A stretch of DNA of 64,000 nucleotides from Paenibacillus sp. PK3_47 (lineage in GTDB: Bacteria > Bacillota > Bacilli > Paenibacillales > Paenibacillaceae): positions 868,001 to 932,000 of the forward strand of contig NZ_CP026029.1 in assembly GCF_023520895.1 (NCBI RefSeq), written 5' to 3'. Under the pieces are notes generated by a model that saw only the letters and a list, made by a program, of their open reading frames with translations, did no database searches and was not told the origin of the DNA. The position numbers and the translations under genes were made by a program. This document shows, one piece after another, positions 36,759-46,430 of the stretch (position 1 is the stretch's first letter; the number at the start of each line of letters is the position of its first letter).

Positions 36759-37100
36759 TCCTTTGTACCTCCCTTTACGCTTGATGTAATAGGTATAACC
36801 CTGACAGGGCTGATAAAACGGACGGAGCTTATACTTCATTTTAAGCTGTCCAAGGTACTTTTACGCACAGGAACCGCAGAGGGCTCAAGAAAACCATGCG
36901 GGTTATAAGCAGGGTTATAAGCAGGGTAAGCAGAGGCCTCGCCATCAAGCCGAATCAGGACTATGCGCTGGGCGGGTTCGCTCTTGGAGTGTGGGCGCCT
37001 GTTGCCATTTGACACTTTCGCTTGCCTTGAGCTGGGCCAGTGTGCATCTGTACCTCTCTTCTCACCCTTTGGTCCATTTAAAACGGAAAGCCGCTCGTTG

Positions 37101-37620
37101 TACTCGAAAAAGCGAGTACATTGGACCGCCGCGAGGGCAAAGTCGCTCATTGTACTCGCAAAACCGAGTACATTGGGGCGCTGCGAAGGAAAAGTGGCCC
37201 ATTATACTCGAAAAAGCGAGTACATTGGGTCGCTACGAGAGCAAAGCCGCCCATTATACTCGAAAAAACGAGTACATTGGCCCCCTTCGAGGGCAAAGTC
37301 GCCCATTATACTCGAAAAACTGAGTACATTGGGACGCTTCAAGGGCGAAGGCGCTCATTATACTCGAAAAACCGAGTACATTGGGGCGCTGCGAGGGCAA
37401 AGCCGCCCATTGTACTCGAAAAAGAGAGTACATTGGGTCGCTGCGAGGGCAAAGCCGCCCATTGTACTCGAAAAAGAGAGTACATTGGGTCGCTGCGAGG
37501 GCAAAGCCGCCCATTATACTCGAAAAAGCGAGTACATTGGGTCGCTGCGAGGGCAAAGCCGCCCATTATACTCGAAAAAGCGAGTACATCGGGACGCTGC
37601 GAAGGAAAAGTCGGGTTACG
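37101..37620. repeat. Tandem array of ten 52-bp units
   Basis: Units start at 37101, 37153, 37205, 37257, 37309, 37361, 37413, 37465, 37517 and 37569, an exact 52-base period. Each holds TACTC, an 8-base variable A-rich centre, then GAGTACAT; the TACTC/GAGTA arms are the same in all ten while the centre changes. The rest of the unit (GCGAGGGCAAAGCCGCCCAT in the commonest form) drifts more. The period is not a multiple of three, and several frames on both strands stay open only because of the repetition, so I do not call a gene. Confidence 0.95.
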
Positions 37621-37662
37621 CGTTTAATTGTTTTGCCTATTTCGCGCATTCCACTAGCCAAA

Positions 37663-37702
37663 ACCTAAAAAAGCTCACCACCCTAAATCAGGGCGATGAG
37701 CT
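37663..37702 (-). terminator. Terminator after the prenyltransferase-SLH gene
   Basis: On the minus strand a 13-pair stem with two wobble pairs (37690-37702 with 37672-37684, 5-base loop) is followed by TTTTTAGG. It lies 22 bases past the stop codon. Confidence 0.82.
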
Positions 37703-37723
37703 GATAACCTTCGACTGCCGTCA

Positions 37724-39877
37724 TCAGTATAAAGCTGACGGAACTAATTTCTGCAGCCGCATCAAAATCGCTGCCGCCTGCTCACGCACGAGAACCTGCT
37801 TCGGCTCGAAACGGCCGCCGCTGCCGGTCATTACTTCATGTTCATTCATTGCCTGGATCGCCTCGCGGCTAACCGCAGGCAGGCCATTCACATCAGTGAA
37901 TTTCATCCGCTCAGCGCTGCCGTACGTAGGTAACTGTGCTGCCTTCGCAACCATTACCGCCGCTTCTTCCCGCGTAATGCCGCGGTCCGGTTCGAACTTG
38001 CCGGAGGCTGACGGAGCAATAATGCCCAGCTCCACGGCTTTGGCAACAGTACCGCTGTACCATTTGCCCGCTGGAACATCCTTGAAACCGGAAGCCGCCG
38101 TTTTGCTGTCCGGGAACTCATGCACCAGCCGCATCAGCAGTGTCAAAAATTCGGCCCGGGTCAGCTTTTGTTTTGGCGCAAGCACGTTCCCGCTGGCACT
38201 TACCCCCTGAATATATCCGCTGCTCAGTGCCCCGGCGATATCACCGCGAGCCCAGGCGGCGACCTGATTGGCATCTTTAAAGCTGGCCAGCTCAGGAGAG
38301 GATACATGCAGCGCAAACGTTCGCTTGACAATGACCGGAGCTGCGTCTTTGCGATATTTGGTCACTGTTACTGGATATACACCCGGCTTCATTCCGGCAA
38401 AAGACACTTTTCCGGTGCTGTCGGCCACCACACTTTTCCCTTGCAGCGTTACGGTCACCCCAAAGGCAGGAAGTCCCCCCAGCTGGTTGTTCGATCTGGT
38501 GATATGAATAGTAAACGGTGTGTTGGCATTGGCGTATCCGCCATTCTCCTGCCCGTTCTTGTCTTTCCACTTCACTTCCATACGGTCAGGAAGTTCCGTA
38601 TCATCCGCATAATAGACCAGCAGCTGGTCCCCGTCGTTAACCGTCAGTCTGGATGATATATTCTCCGGGTACAGCCACGAGCTCCCCCCGCTGAACACGG
38701 CAATCTTCCATTCCCCTTCTCCGATGTACCGCCCGTTCTGAATTCCTTCGATCGCTGTGAAGGCCGGTTTGGCTGTGTCCGCACTCAGCTTGTAAGCAAG
38801 TCCCTTTGACTGTAAAAAAGCTGCGGCCGCCTTCACCGCATCGCCCCCCGGTATACGCCCTCCGGCGAGGGTTCCGCCGGGACCTTCCACCTGGATCGTT
38901 GCCCGCTGAATGCCGGCATGATGCAACCCGTCATACAGCAATCCGGCGTGCTTGGACAGCAGCTTGTAAGAGGTCAGGGCGAGATAGGCATCCGCCGTGG
39001 CTGAAATATCACTGGATCCGCCCGGCTGTTGTGAAAAGCCGCCGCCCGGAAGCTGCGCGGCCAGCAGATGGTCCAGCAGCGAAGCTCCGCCTTCCCGGGC
39101 AAAAGCTGCCGCATCCAGCCCCAATGAGGACAAGCCAACGATTACTTCTGCTGTAATCGTTGTCTTTCCATCAAATCCGCCGTTCGGCTGCTGCTTGTCC
39201 TTCAGCCACTGCAGAGCCTTCTGCACCGGCTCCTCCGCCTGTTCCGACCCAGCTACCGGGGCCAAAGCGGTCAGCACCCGGGCCGTTACTGCCGGATCTC
39301 CGGCACTTTGGCCGGCCGTTGCCCAGCTGCCGTCCGCCAGCTGCATATCCAGCAGCTGATAGAAGATCAGATCAGGATAACGGTTCGTCCGCTCATACGA
39401 ATAAGAAATGGAGTTATTCGAGGTAATATAGGCATCAGCGGCAGCGGCTGCCCCTTCTGTATCCATTCCGTCATGGTTCATCAGCAGCGGATACAGATCG
39501 GTGCCGGCGATGTTGTTGATATTACCGCCTGCGGCGCTGTAAGCCAGTGCTATCCGGGTTAAATCCGCGACCTTGGCGAACTTGCCGTGCTGCTCCAGAA
39601 TTATATCTGCGGTCTGTTCCAAATACCCTTCCGGCAGACTGCGCCCATTCTTGAAAAAGCCAACCGCGGCTTCATCCGGAAAAGGCTGCGCCTTGAGCAG
39701 CACACGCTCCGCCCCATCCAGCGCCTGCTGCATGTCTGCAGTGAATACTGCTGCTGTCTTTGAAGCAGCTGTCGGCTCCGCCATTATCCTGCTGTCTGCC
39801 AGTATCAGCAAGAGAACCAGTGCAATAAGTATTGTTTTACTAACCATATTATTAATGGATACCGCTCTCATCATCAT
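37724..39877 (-). CDS. Exported prenyltransferase-repeat protein with SLH anchor
   Basis: A 717-residue protein. It has a signal peptide (about 1-33); alpha-alpha barrel repeats of the prenyltransferase/squalene-oxidase type (about 110-330; words QLADGSWAT, QQPNGGFDGK, QLPGGGFSQQ); a cobalamin-transporter-like domain (DUF4430 type, about 335-440); an Ig-like segment (about 470-530); and three SLH repeats (540-717) with all their tryptophans or equivalent positions present. The SLH part attaches it to cell-wall polymer. Its ligand is unknown; similar proteins are proposed to bind cobalamin or ligands at the surface. Three ATGs follow GGAGGAG, so the start is 39871-39877. Confidence 0.82.
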   Translation of the reverse strand: MMMRAVSINNMVSKTILIALVLLLILADSRIMAEPTAASKTAAVFTADMQQALDGAERVLLKAQPFPDEAAVGFFKNGRSLPEGYLEQTADIILEQHGKFAKVADLTRIALAYSAAGGNINNIAGTDLYPLLMNHDGMDTEGAAAAADAYITSNNSISYSYERTNRYPDLIFYQLLDMQLADGSWATAGQSAGDPAVTARVLTALAPVAGSEQAEEPVQKALQWLKDKQQPNGGFDGKTTITAEVIVGLSSLGLDAAAFAREGGASLLDHLLAAQLPGGGFSQQPGGSSDISATADAYLALTSYKLLSKHAGLLYDGLHHAGIQRATIQVEGPGGTLAGGRIPGGDAVKAAAAFLQSKGLAYKLSADTAKPAFTAIEGIQNGRYIGEGEWKIAVFSGGSSWLYPENISSRLTVNDGDQLLVYYADDTELPDRMEVKWKDKNGQENGGYANANTPFTIHITRSNNQLGGLPAFGVTVTLQGKSVVADSTGKVSFAGMKPGVYPVTVTKYRKDAAPVIVKRTFALHVSSPELASFKDANQVAAWARGDIAGALSSGYIQGVSASGNVLAPKQKLTRAEFLTLLMRLVHEFPDSKTAASGFKDVPAGKWYSGTVAKAVELGIIAPSASGKFEPDRGITREEAAVMVAKAAQLPTYGSAERMKFTDVNGLPAVSREAIQAMNEHEVMTGSGGRFEPKQVLVREQAAAILMRLQKLVPSALY

Positions 39878-39958
39878 TCTCCTCCAGTACAGTTTGCGAG
39901 ACTTATAAGGTTAGACGCAGCTTGCTGGAATTTTGTTCCTGTAAAATCCTTGGATTAC

Positions 39959-40010
39959 AAAAAAAACAGAGATAACCGGAGATCCGTAATGGACCGCGGA
40001 TTACCTCTGT
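39959..40010 (-). terminator. Terminator after the frameshifted gene
   Basis: An imperfect stem (39967-39980 with about 39997-40010, one mismatch and one bulge) is followed on the minus strand by a run of eight T. It lies about 70 bases past the restored stop codon of the gene upstream. Confidence 0.7.
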
Positions 40011-40077
40011 CTTTGGGAGTATGGCACTCACCTGTCTCTATTTACTTCTGATCAGAGAAGGAGAATGTAACTTCTGC

Positions 40078-41171
40078 CTAATCTTCGTCACCCGCCGGCT
40101 CATAAATCAGGCAGCGCAGCGTCTGATCCGGGTAGCGGAATTCCGCAGTATACCTGCTTCCGTCTTCAAGCAGCACACGGCTACCATCCCGCGCTTATTG
40201 TTGACTTCGGTGTCTGTCAGATAAGCTTCGGCGATGGCTCTAGTGTCTCCCTGCTTATTCATAACAATTTGGGTAGCTTTGTGAATCCAGCTGGCGTCTT
40301 TTTGAATGGCTGCAGCGGCTGCAGCGTCGATCGGAGTTCTGGCCAGCGCCGGATTAAATGCCGTAGTATCTACTACCACACCGGCCTCGTCATCCACTAT
40401 CACATGATATTCCCAGAATTCCTTACCCTCTCCGAGCAGGGTGAGCGACTTGTAAGGAGCGAACTGAACCATCCAGAGGGGAGACTTGTCCGTTCCGGGT
40501 TCCGCCAGTACCGCGCTTGCTTTCAGCTTGGAAACATCACTGCCGAACAGCTTGCGTACACTGTCAGCCGCCAGTGCTACAGCCTCGGCTTTGCCTGATT
40601 TTTGCGGTGAAGGCGGCGCTGTTATATTTCTTTTGGACGAGATATAATTCAGCCGGTAGGACCAGTCAATCAGCTGCAGCAGCTCTTCATCAGTCCAGCT
40701 CCGCTCCGGATAGTAGTACGTATTGGTCTCCAGGTCCAGATAAAGTGCCCCTTGTCCCGGTTTTAACGGCAGCTGCTTCCCGGGGCGGAGCCCGTCATAC
40801 ACGAATTTATCCTCGAGTACCCGTCTGCGGTTGATATCCTGACCAGTCATTTCACGGCCGATAACCTTAGGGTCACCAGGCTTGTCCAAAAAGTCATAGA
40901 TCTGCCGGATTTGTTCCTCTGTCATTCCTTTAATGAGGTCCTCAGTCACAGTGGACACCGGCTCCGGTGCTTCCACTTTCAGTACAGGGACAGCCTCTGC
41001 CTGCACATCCAGCCGGGGACCTTCATGAATGGCAGCCGAGGTGTTCTTCGCGACCACTGCGGAATTCACAAAACCGGGTACGACAAGCGCACTTAGAGTA
41101 AGAACCCCTCCGGAGAACAGGATGACAGCCAGCGCAGATAATTTGTTTTTTCTCAATTGTAATACCTCCAT
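40078..41171 (-). pseudogene. Membrane-anchored protein of unknown function, frameshifted near its end
   Basis: The open frame gives 354 residues: one N-terminal membrane helix (about 12-35), a linker, a region around RSWTDEELLQLIDWSYRLNY, and a C-terminal PepSY-like fold. I do not recognise the family. The last 28 codons look wrong (CCLKTEAGILRNSATRIRR). Shifting by one base at about 40176-40182 gives LLEDGSRYTAEFRYPDQTL and an ordinary ending, with a TAG at 40078-40080. This suggests loss of one base in GTGTGCTGC, or a sequence error. It is third after a response regulator and kinase, so it may be their target or accessory sensor. Without the shift the protein would be about the same length but with a scrambled tail. 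Confidence 0.72.
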
Positions 41172-41238
41172 TAGGATCTGGGATGTTGAATCTGTCTATA
41201 CCTTAATCCCCAGATGTTATGAAATAGGAGGACAGTTG

Positions 41239-42609
41239 TTATGGAGTTGTAAAATCCCCTGAGGAGCCTTTCAAAAAAATGCGGATGCTTGTTCCCTGAA
41301 CATGTATTGACGTAAGCTCCACCCTGGCTCCATGCGCTTCGGCAATTTGCCGGCATAAAGAGAGGCCGAGACCTGCATTGCCGTAGACGCGGGAACGCGC
41401 CGGGTCCCCCCGGTAGAATGGCTCGAAGGCCCGCTTGCTCTGCTCCGGCGTCATTCCGGCTCCGCTGTCGCGTACTTCCAATACGCCTTCCCCTTTTTGT
41501 TCATAAGCCAGCAGGCGTATTGTACTTCCCGGTTCAGAGGCATGAACGGCATTGTCGATCAGATTCACCAGAAAAGACGCCAGCAGATCGGCATCCCCCC
41601 GTACGGTGCGGATCGAGCTGTCCGTTAGCAGCTGTATGCCGTGCGCTGTTACTTTTTGCTGCTCGGTCTGCATGACTTCTCTGAACAGTCCGGCAACCTC
41701 CACCTCTGACTGCACCAGCGGCTGATGCCTCAGGACGGATAGATCGAGCAGCTTGAATGCCAGATTTTTCAGCCTGACCGTTTCACTCCAAATATAGCGG
41801 CCTGCCTTGATCTGATCCTCCTGGTCAATATTCGCCGAGGTGAGGAGCTCAGCGAACCCCTGCATACTGGTCAGCGGTGTACGCAGTTCATGGGCAAGAT
41901 TATCGACCATCCGCTGCTTCTCCTCAGCCATCTCAGAGAGGTCGGTCATCCGCTGCTCTACTACTGAAGCCATAGCATTAAAATTAAATGCCAGTTCCCC
42001 GAATTCATCTCTGCTGTGCAGCTCCACCCGCTGCGAATAATCGCCTTCGGCAATCGTCTTGGTCGTCTCCGACAAAAGCTTGAGCGGCTTGGTCAGCTGC
42101 CGGATCAGCAGATAGAGCAGCAGCGCCAGCACCGGACCTGCTATCCAGTTAATCATCACGAAGAAGCGGTTCAGCTCCTGCTGCTGGGCATACAGTCCGC
42201 TGATATCCCGTTTATAACTCAGCTCCAGATGCTGGTATGGTGCAGGAAGCGGCATGGATAAACGGATGATTGGCTTATCCTGTACTTCTGCCTGTCCTTC
42301 CGCATTCGGATAGATCAGCCGCCCGTTCTCCCGCAATTCGAGGCCGATTCCTTGCCTATGGTAGTATTCGTCATACGACTCCGCCACACTGACCAGCAGA
42401 ACAGGAGTCAGGGTGTTCCCCCTGGCACGGATCGAGTCGAGATTCTCATAGATATTGTTGGCGATCAGCAGCTGTTCACTTTCCGCCCGCCGGGTTTCGC
42501 TGTCCATGTTCAGCTGCCAGCTTTTTTTCATCACCATAATTACACTCACATCAAGGGCTGCAATGAACAGCACCAGCACGGCAAGGAGAATCTTATGCCA
42601 GAACCGCAT
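41239..42609 (-). CDS. Sensor histidine kinase
   Basis: A 456-residue transmembrane kinase: helix about 7-27, an extracellular sensor of some 120 residues, helix about 150-168, HAMP domain (LLSETTKTIAEGDYSQRV), H-box HELRTPLTSM, N-box NLIDNAVHAS and G-boxes DSGAGMTPEQ and GLGLSLCR. All catalytic elements are intact. It lies two bases after the response regulator gene and 67 bases before the frameshifted exported-protein gene. The signal is unknown. BaeS/PhoR-like kinases are the closest general type. Confidence 0.9.
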   Translation of the reverse strand: MRFWHKILLAVLVLFIAALDVSVIMVMKKSWQLNMDSETRRAESEQLLIANNIYENLDSIRARGNTLTPVLLVSVAESYDEYYHRQGIGLELRENGRLIYPNAEGQAEVQDKPIIRLSMPLPAPYQHLELSYKRDISGLYAQQQELNRFFVMINWIAGPVLALLLYLLIRQLTKPLKLLSETTKTIAEGDYSQRVELHSRDEFGELAFNFNAMASVVEQRMTDLSEMAEEKQRMVDNLAHELRTPLTSMQGFAELLTSANIDQEDQIKAGRYIWSETVRLKNLAFKLLDLSVLRHQPLVQSEVEVAGLFREVMQTEQQKVTAHGIQLLTDSSIRTVRGDADLLASFLVNLIDNAVHASEPGSTIRLLAYEQKGEGVLEVRDSGAGMTPEQSKRAFEPFYRGDPARSRVYGNAGLGLSLCRQIAEAHGARVELTSIHVQGTSIRIFLKGSSGDFTTP

Positions 42610-42611
42610 GG

Positions 42612-43271
42612 CTAGACCTGAACTTCCAGGCGGTAGCCGAGCTTGAATACGGTTTTGATCCGTTCTTCCCAGCCCAGTTTTTTGCGCAGCTGACGGATAT
42701 GGACATCCACGGTGCGGGTGTCGCCGGCAAAATCATACCCCCAGGCCAGCTCCAGCAGCTTTTCCCTGGAGAGTGCAATATTCCGGTTGCGGATCAGCAC
42801 TTCGAGCAGCTCAAACTCCCGGGCAGTCAAATCTACCGGCATTTGATCCACCAGCACCTGCCTTTCCGCAAACCGCACCTCAACTGTATCGCATATAAAA
42901 GCGGCAGCCGTATGTTCATTCCTGCGGAGTACAACATTGATGCGGGCCAGCAGCTCCAGAATTTCAAAAGGTTTGATAATATAATCATCCGCCCCGAGCT
43001 CAAATCCCTTGATTCTGTCTGCCAGGGCATTTTTGGCTGTAATAAATATGACAGGAATCTGCAGATGGGCAATCTGCTTCATGACTTCGAACCCGTCCAG
43101 ACCGGGGAGCATGACATCGAGCAGAATCAGATCCGTCCGCTCCTGTTCCAGCATGCCGGCCACCTCAGAACCGCTGTAAGCTTTGGCATACGTATGTCCA
43201 ACCAGCTTAAGATTCATCGTGATCAAATCGCTGATCGGGTGTTCATCTTCTACTACCAGTATATGGGCCAT
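42612..43271 (-). CDS. OmpR-family response regulator
   Basis: A 219-residue regulator: receiver with VVEDEHP, phospho-acceptor Asp in LILLDVMLPG (about residue 52) and Lys in IIKPF, then a winged-helix domain (SREKLLELAWGYDF, TVDVHIRQLRKKL). It is co-transcribed with the kinase at 41239-42609. Its promoter lies in the 390-base gap shared with the divergent mannanase gene. Whether it controls that gene is unknown. Confidence 0.92.
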   Translation of the reverse strand: MAHILVVEDEHPISDLITMNLKLVGHTYAKAYSGSEVAGMLEQERTDLILLDVMLPGLDGFEVMKQIAHLQIPVIFITAKNALADRIKGFELGADDYIIKPFEILELLARINVVLRRNEHTAAAFICDTVEVRFAERQVLVDQMPVDLTAREFELLEVLIRNRNIALSREKLLELAWGYDFAGDTRTVDVHIRQLRKKLGWEERIKTVFKLGYRLEVQV

Positions 43272-43645
43272 TCTTTGAATATCCTCCTATGTAGATTGAA
43301 CCTGTGTTTTGTCTATTTAGGGATTGGGGTGACTCCAGAGAATGTTTGGACTTCCGGCCGCTGTTGTCCCCAGATTTCTTGATTTGTACTGATTCTCGTA
43401 GTTGAAATCCGGTGACAAAGGCGGACGCTATCGCTCCTACAGTTCCAAACTTCTCCTCCGCCACTTTCCTCTAATATCATATTTTAAGTTCAATCTATAA
43501 GATTCTCTTAAAAGATATACCTTATCATACCAGATTTCACAATCTTTCATGATGTGGGAATCTCTGCATCCCCAATACATGGAAACGACACCCTTTTCCA
43601 GTAAAAATAGGTTTACAAATTATGGGACTCATGTTATGTTTTCTA

Positions 43646-43659
43646 TGAAAGCGCCTCCA
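43646..43659 (+). promoter_or_regulatory. cre-like site before the GH26 gene
   Basis: TGAAAGCGCCTCCA matches the CcpA cre consensus closely and lies 57 bases before the chosen start codon, where it would overlap or closely follow the promoter. Catabolite repression is expected for a secreted mannanase. Confidence 0.5.
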
Positions 43660-43716
43660 TGATTGGATAGATTGAGCGATCATCGATTCTATTTTACATG
43701 GAAAGGGAAGATGAAA

Positions 43717-46296
43717 ATGAAGGTTTGGCTCCAAAAGGCAAGCGCAATGCTGCTGGCAGTTACCCTGCTGCTGGGACCCGCGGCCGCTCCTGCTCATGCC
43801 GACACCGCACTTTTCACCATTGAGAGCGAGAACGCCCAGCTCACCTCTGACCTGCAAGTGACGACCCAGATTTACGGACAACAGAAGCCGGGATATTCCG
43901 GCAGCGGATTTGTCTGGATGCAGAATTCAGGCACGTTAACCTTCAACGTTACTGTCCCCGAAACCGGCATGTATGCCATCTCCACACGTTATATGCAGGA
44001 GCTCAGTCCCGACGGCAGGCAGCAGCATTTAAGCATTAATGGCGTTACCAAAGGCTCATATATGCTCCCCTACACCAAAGCGTGGTCGGACTTCGATTTC
44101 GGCTTCCACAAGCTGAATCAAGGCAGCAATACCATTGCGGTGAAGGCCGGCTGGGGCTTCGCCTATTTTGACACCTTCACTGTAGATTATGCCGATCTTG
44201 ATCCCCTGGAGGTCCAGCCTGTGCTCTCTGATCCTGAGGCGACTCCCGAAACGCAGCTGCTCATGAATTACTTAACAGAGGTTTACGGGGACCACACCCT
44301 CTCCGGCCAGCAGGAAATATACGGAGGCGGTAATGACGGTAATTATGAGCTCGAGTTCGATTGGATTTACAATTTGACGGGCAAATATCCGGCCATCCGC
44401 GGCTTCGATTTTATGAACTATAATCCGCTTTATGGCTGGGAAGACGGGACAACCGACCGGATGATCGACTGGGTGAATAACCGGGACGGAATTGCGACCG
44501 CCGCCTGGCACATCAACGTGCCCAAGAATTTTACGTCCTATCAGCTCGGGGAGTTCGTGGATTGGAAGAATGCCACCTATAAGCCGACAGAAACCAACTT
44601 TAATACAGCAAATGCGGTCATTCCAGGCACCAAAGAATATCAGTATGTCATGCTGACCATTGAGGACCTGGCGGAGCAGCTGCAGATTTTGCAGGATCAC
44701 AATGTGCCGGTTCTGTTCCGTCCTTACCATGAGGCGGAGGGCAACGGCGGACTTAACGGGGAAGGCGCGTGGTTCTGGTGGGCTTCGGCCGGGGCGGAAG
44801 TGTACAAGCAGCTGTGGGATCTCCTCTATACCGAGCTTACAGAGACTTACGGTTTGCATAACCTGATCTGGACCTACAACAGCTACGTGTACAGCACTTC
44901 TCCCGCATGGTACCCCGGCAATGATCAGGTGGATCTGGTCGGCTATGACAAATACAATACGATCTACAACCGCTATGACGGCTTGTCCGGCGTTCCTAAT
45001 GAGGACGCAATTACCTCGATTTTCTATAAGCTGGTTGATTTGACCGGAGGCACCAAAATGGTCGCCATGACAGAGAACGACACCGTCCCAAGCCTGCAGA
45101 ATCTGGTTGAGGAGAAATCCGGCTGGCTCTACTTCTGTCCGTGGTACGGTGAACATCTCCTGAGTTCCGCCTTTAATTATCCCGCCACGCTCAAGACGCT
45201 CTACCAGAGCAGTTATGTAATCACGCTGGATGAGCTGCCCGACTTAAAGGTCAACAATCCTACTCCAAGCGCTACCATCACCCCTTCCAACATCCAATTT
45301 GACAAAAATGCTCCGGGTCAGAATGATCCAGCCATCACCGTCAATGCTAACGGAAATACCTTAACTGCCCTGCGGACAGGCGGCAATGCCTTGACCTTGA
45401 ACCAGGATTACACCTTGAGCGGAAATACACTGCTGCTGAAGCAAGCATTTCTGGCGGGGCTGCCGGTTGGCGAGCATACCCTCGTGTTGGATTTTAATCA
45501 GGGACAAGATCCGGTTTTAAAGGTGGAAGTCATCGACTCCACACCGTCACCACATGCTTCCGTCTCGCCCGTCAATGCGTCCTTTGATAAAGCGGCGGGG
45601 CTGCAGCAGGATATTCCCGTCTCCCTCACGCTGAACGGACATCAGCTGACCAGCATATCGAATGCTAACCATACGCTTATAGCAGGCCAGGACTACACGG
45701 TATCAGGCACAACGGCTGTTCTTAGCAAAACCTATCTTTCCGCGCTGCCGCTGGGCCAGAATACGCTGACCTTTCATTTCAGCGGCGGCAACCCTGCTGT
45801 TCTTATACTAAATGTTGCCGACAGCACAGTTACTGTTCCTGCGGGAGACTTGACGGTCCAGGCCTTTAACGGCAATACAGGTGCCTCCGCCAACGGAATT
45901 TCACCTAAATTTAAAATCATCAACAGCGGGGACTCGGCCATTCAACTCAGCGATGTGAAGCTCCGGTATTACTATACGATTGACGGGGATCATGCCCAGA
46001 GCTTCTGGTCCGACTGGGCCAGTATCGGAAGTGCCAATGTAACCGCCAGCTTCGTGAAGCTGGATACTCCGGCAGCCGGGGCTGATTATGTTCTGGAAGT
46101 CGGCTTTACGAGTGCAGCCGGTACGCTGAATCCGGGCCAGAGTGCAGAGATCCAGACCCGCTTCTCCAAAAACAACTGGTCCAATTACAACCAGGCTAAC
46201 GATTATTCTTTTAACGCATCCGCCAGCTCGTTCGTGAACAATGAGCAGGTAACCGGGTATATGAACGGACAGCTTGTGTGGGGAATTGAGCCTTAG
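43717..46296 (+). CDS. Secreted GH26 mannanase with binding modules
   Basis: About 859 residues. I start at the second ATG (MKVWLQKASAMLL) because GAAAGGGA lies eight bases upstream. Order: signal peptide (1-28); a CBM35/CBM6-like module (about 30-160); GH26 catalytic domain (about 175-500) with acid/base Glu in RPYHEAEGNGG and nucleophile Glu in AMTENDTV; two X2-like Ig modules (each starting near SNIQFDKNAPG or VNASFDKAAG); and a C-terminal CBM3 (about 725-859) that should bind crystalline cellulose. The enzyme hydrolyses beta-1,4-mannan. It is monocistronic, with its own terminator and a cre-like site. Confidence 0.92.
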   Translation: MKVWLQKASAMLLAVTLLLGPAAAPAHADTALFTIESENAQLTSDLQVTTQIYGQQKPGYSGSGFVWMQNSGTLTFNVTVPETGMYAISTRYMQELSPDGRQQHLSINGVTKGSYMLPYTKAWSDFDFGFHKLNQGSNTIAVKAGWGFAYFDTFTVDYADLDPLEVQPVLSDPEATPETQLLMNYLTEVYGDHTLSGQQEIYGGGNDGNYELEFDWIYNLTGKYPAIRGFDFMNYNPLYGWEDGTTDRMIDWVNNRDGIATAAWHINVPKNFTSYQLGEFVDWKNATYKPTETNFNTANAVIPGTKEYQYVMLTIEDLAEQLQILQDHNVPVLFRPYHEAEGNGGLNGEGAWFWWASAGAEVYKQLWDLLYTELTETYGLHNLIWTYNSYVYSTSPAWYPGNDQVDLVGYDKYNTIYNRYDGLSGVPNEDAITSIFYKLVDLTGGTKMVAMTENDTVPSLQNLVEEKSGWLYFCPWYGEHLLSSAFNYPATLKTLYQSSYVITLDELPDLKVNNPTPSATITPSNIQFDKNAPGQNDPAITVNANGNTLTALRTGGNALTLNQDYTLSGNTLLLKQAFLAGLPVGEHTLVLDFNQGQDPVLKVEVIDSTPSPHASVSPVNASFDKAAGLQQDIPVSLTLNGHQLTSISNANHTLIAGQDYTVSGTTAVLSKTYLSALPLGQNTLTFHFSGGNPAVLILNVADSTVTVPAGDLTVQAFNGNTGASANGISPKFKIINSGDSAIQLSDVKLRYYYTIDGDHAQSFWSDWASIGSANVTASFVKLDTPAAGADYVLEVGFTSAAGTLNPGQSAEIQTRFSKNNWSNYNQANDYSFNASASSFVNNEQVTGYMNGQLVWGIEP

Positions 46297-46302
46297 GAAG
46301 GA

Positions 46303-46344
46303 AAAAGGATTGGGCCGGGGGGAAGCCCCCGGTCCAATCCTTTT
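46303..46344. terminator. Shared terminator between GH26 and GH94
   Basis: A 19-bp near-perfect GC-rich stem (46303-46321 with 46326-46344) lies seven bases past the GH26 stop. TTTTATT follows on the plus strand and TTTTTCC on the minus strand, so it can serve both convergent genes. Confidence 0.88.
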
Positions 46345-46430
46345 ATTGGTTTGGTGCAGTGTAGTGCAGTTTGACACCGCCTGTGTACAGGCAGCTTACA
46401 AGCCTCTACAGAGATGTAGTAGTCAAGTGA

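Noticed and set aside
36836..37150. Minus-strand 104-residue reading ahead of the LytTR gene with a PAYNPAYNP stretch
   Set aside because: Its first part is repeat-array sequence and the tail has no start codon with a ribosome site. The TGA/ATG overlap with an upstream ATG of the LytTR gene looks accidental because a better start with GGGAGGT exists at 36758.
37101..37620. CRISPR array
   Set aside because: The units are contiguous with no unique spacers of constant size, the arms are too short and no cas genes are near.
36963..38210. A 415-residue plus-strand open frame across the 52-bp array
   Set aside because: It stays open only because the array has no stops in that frame, then runs antisense through the SLH gene. 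No ribosome site.
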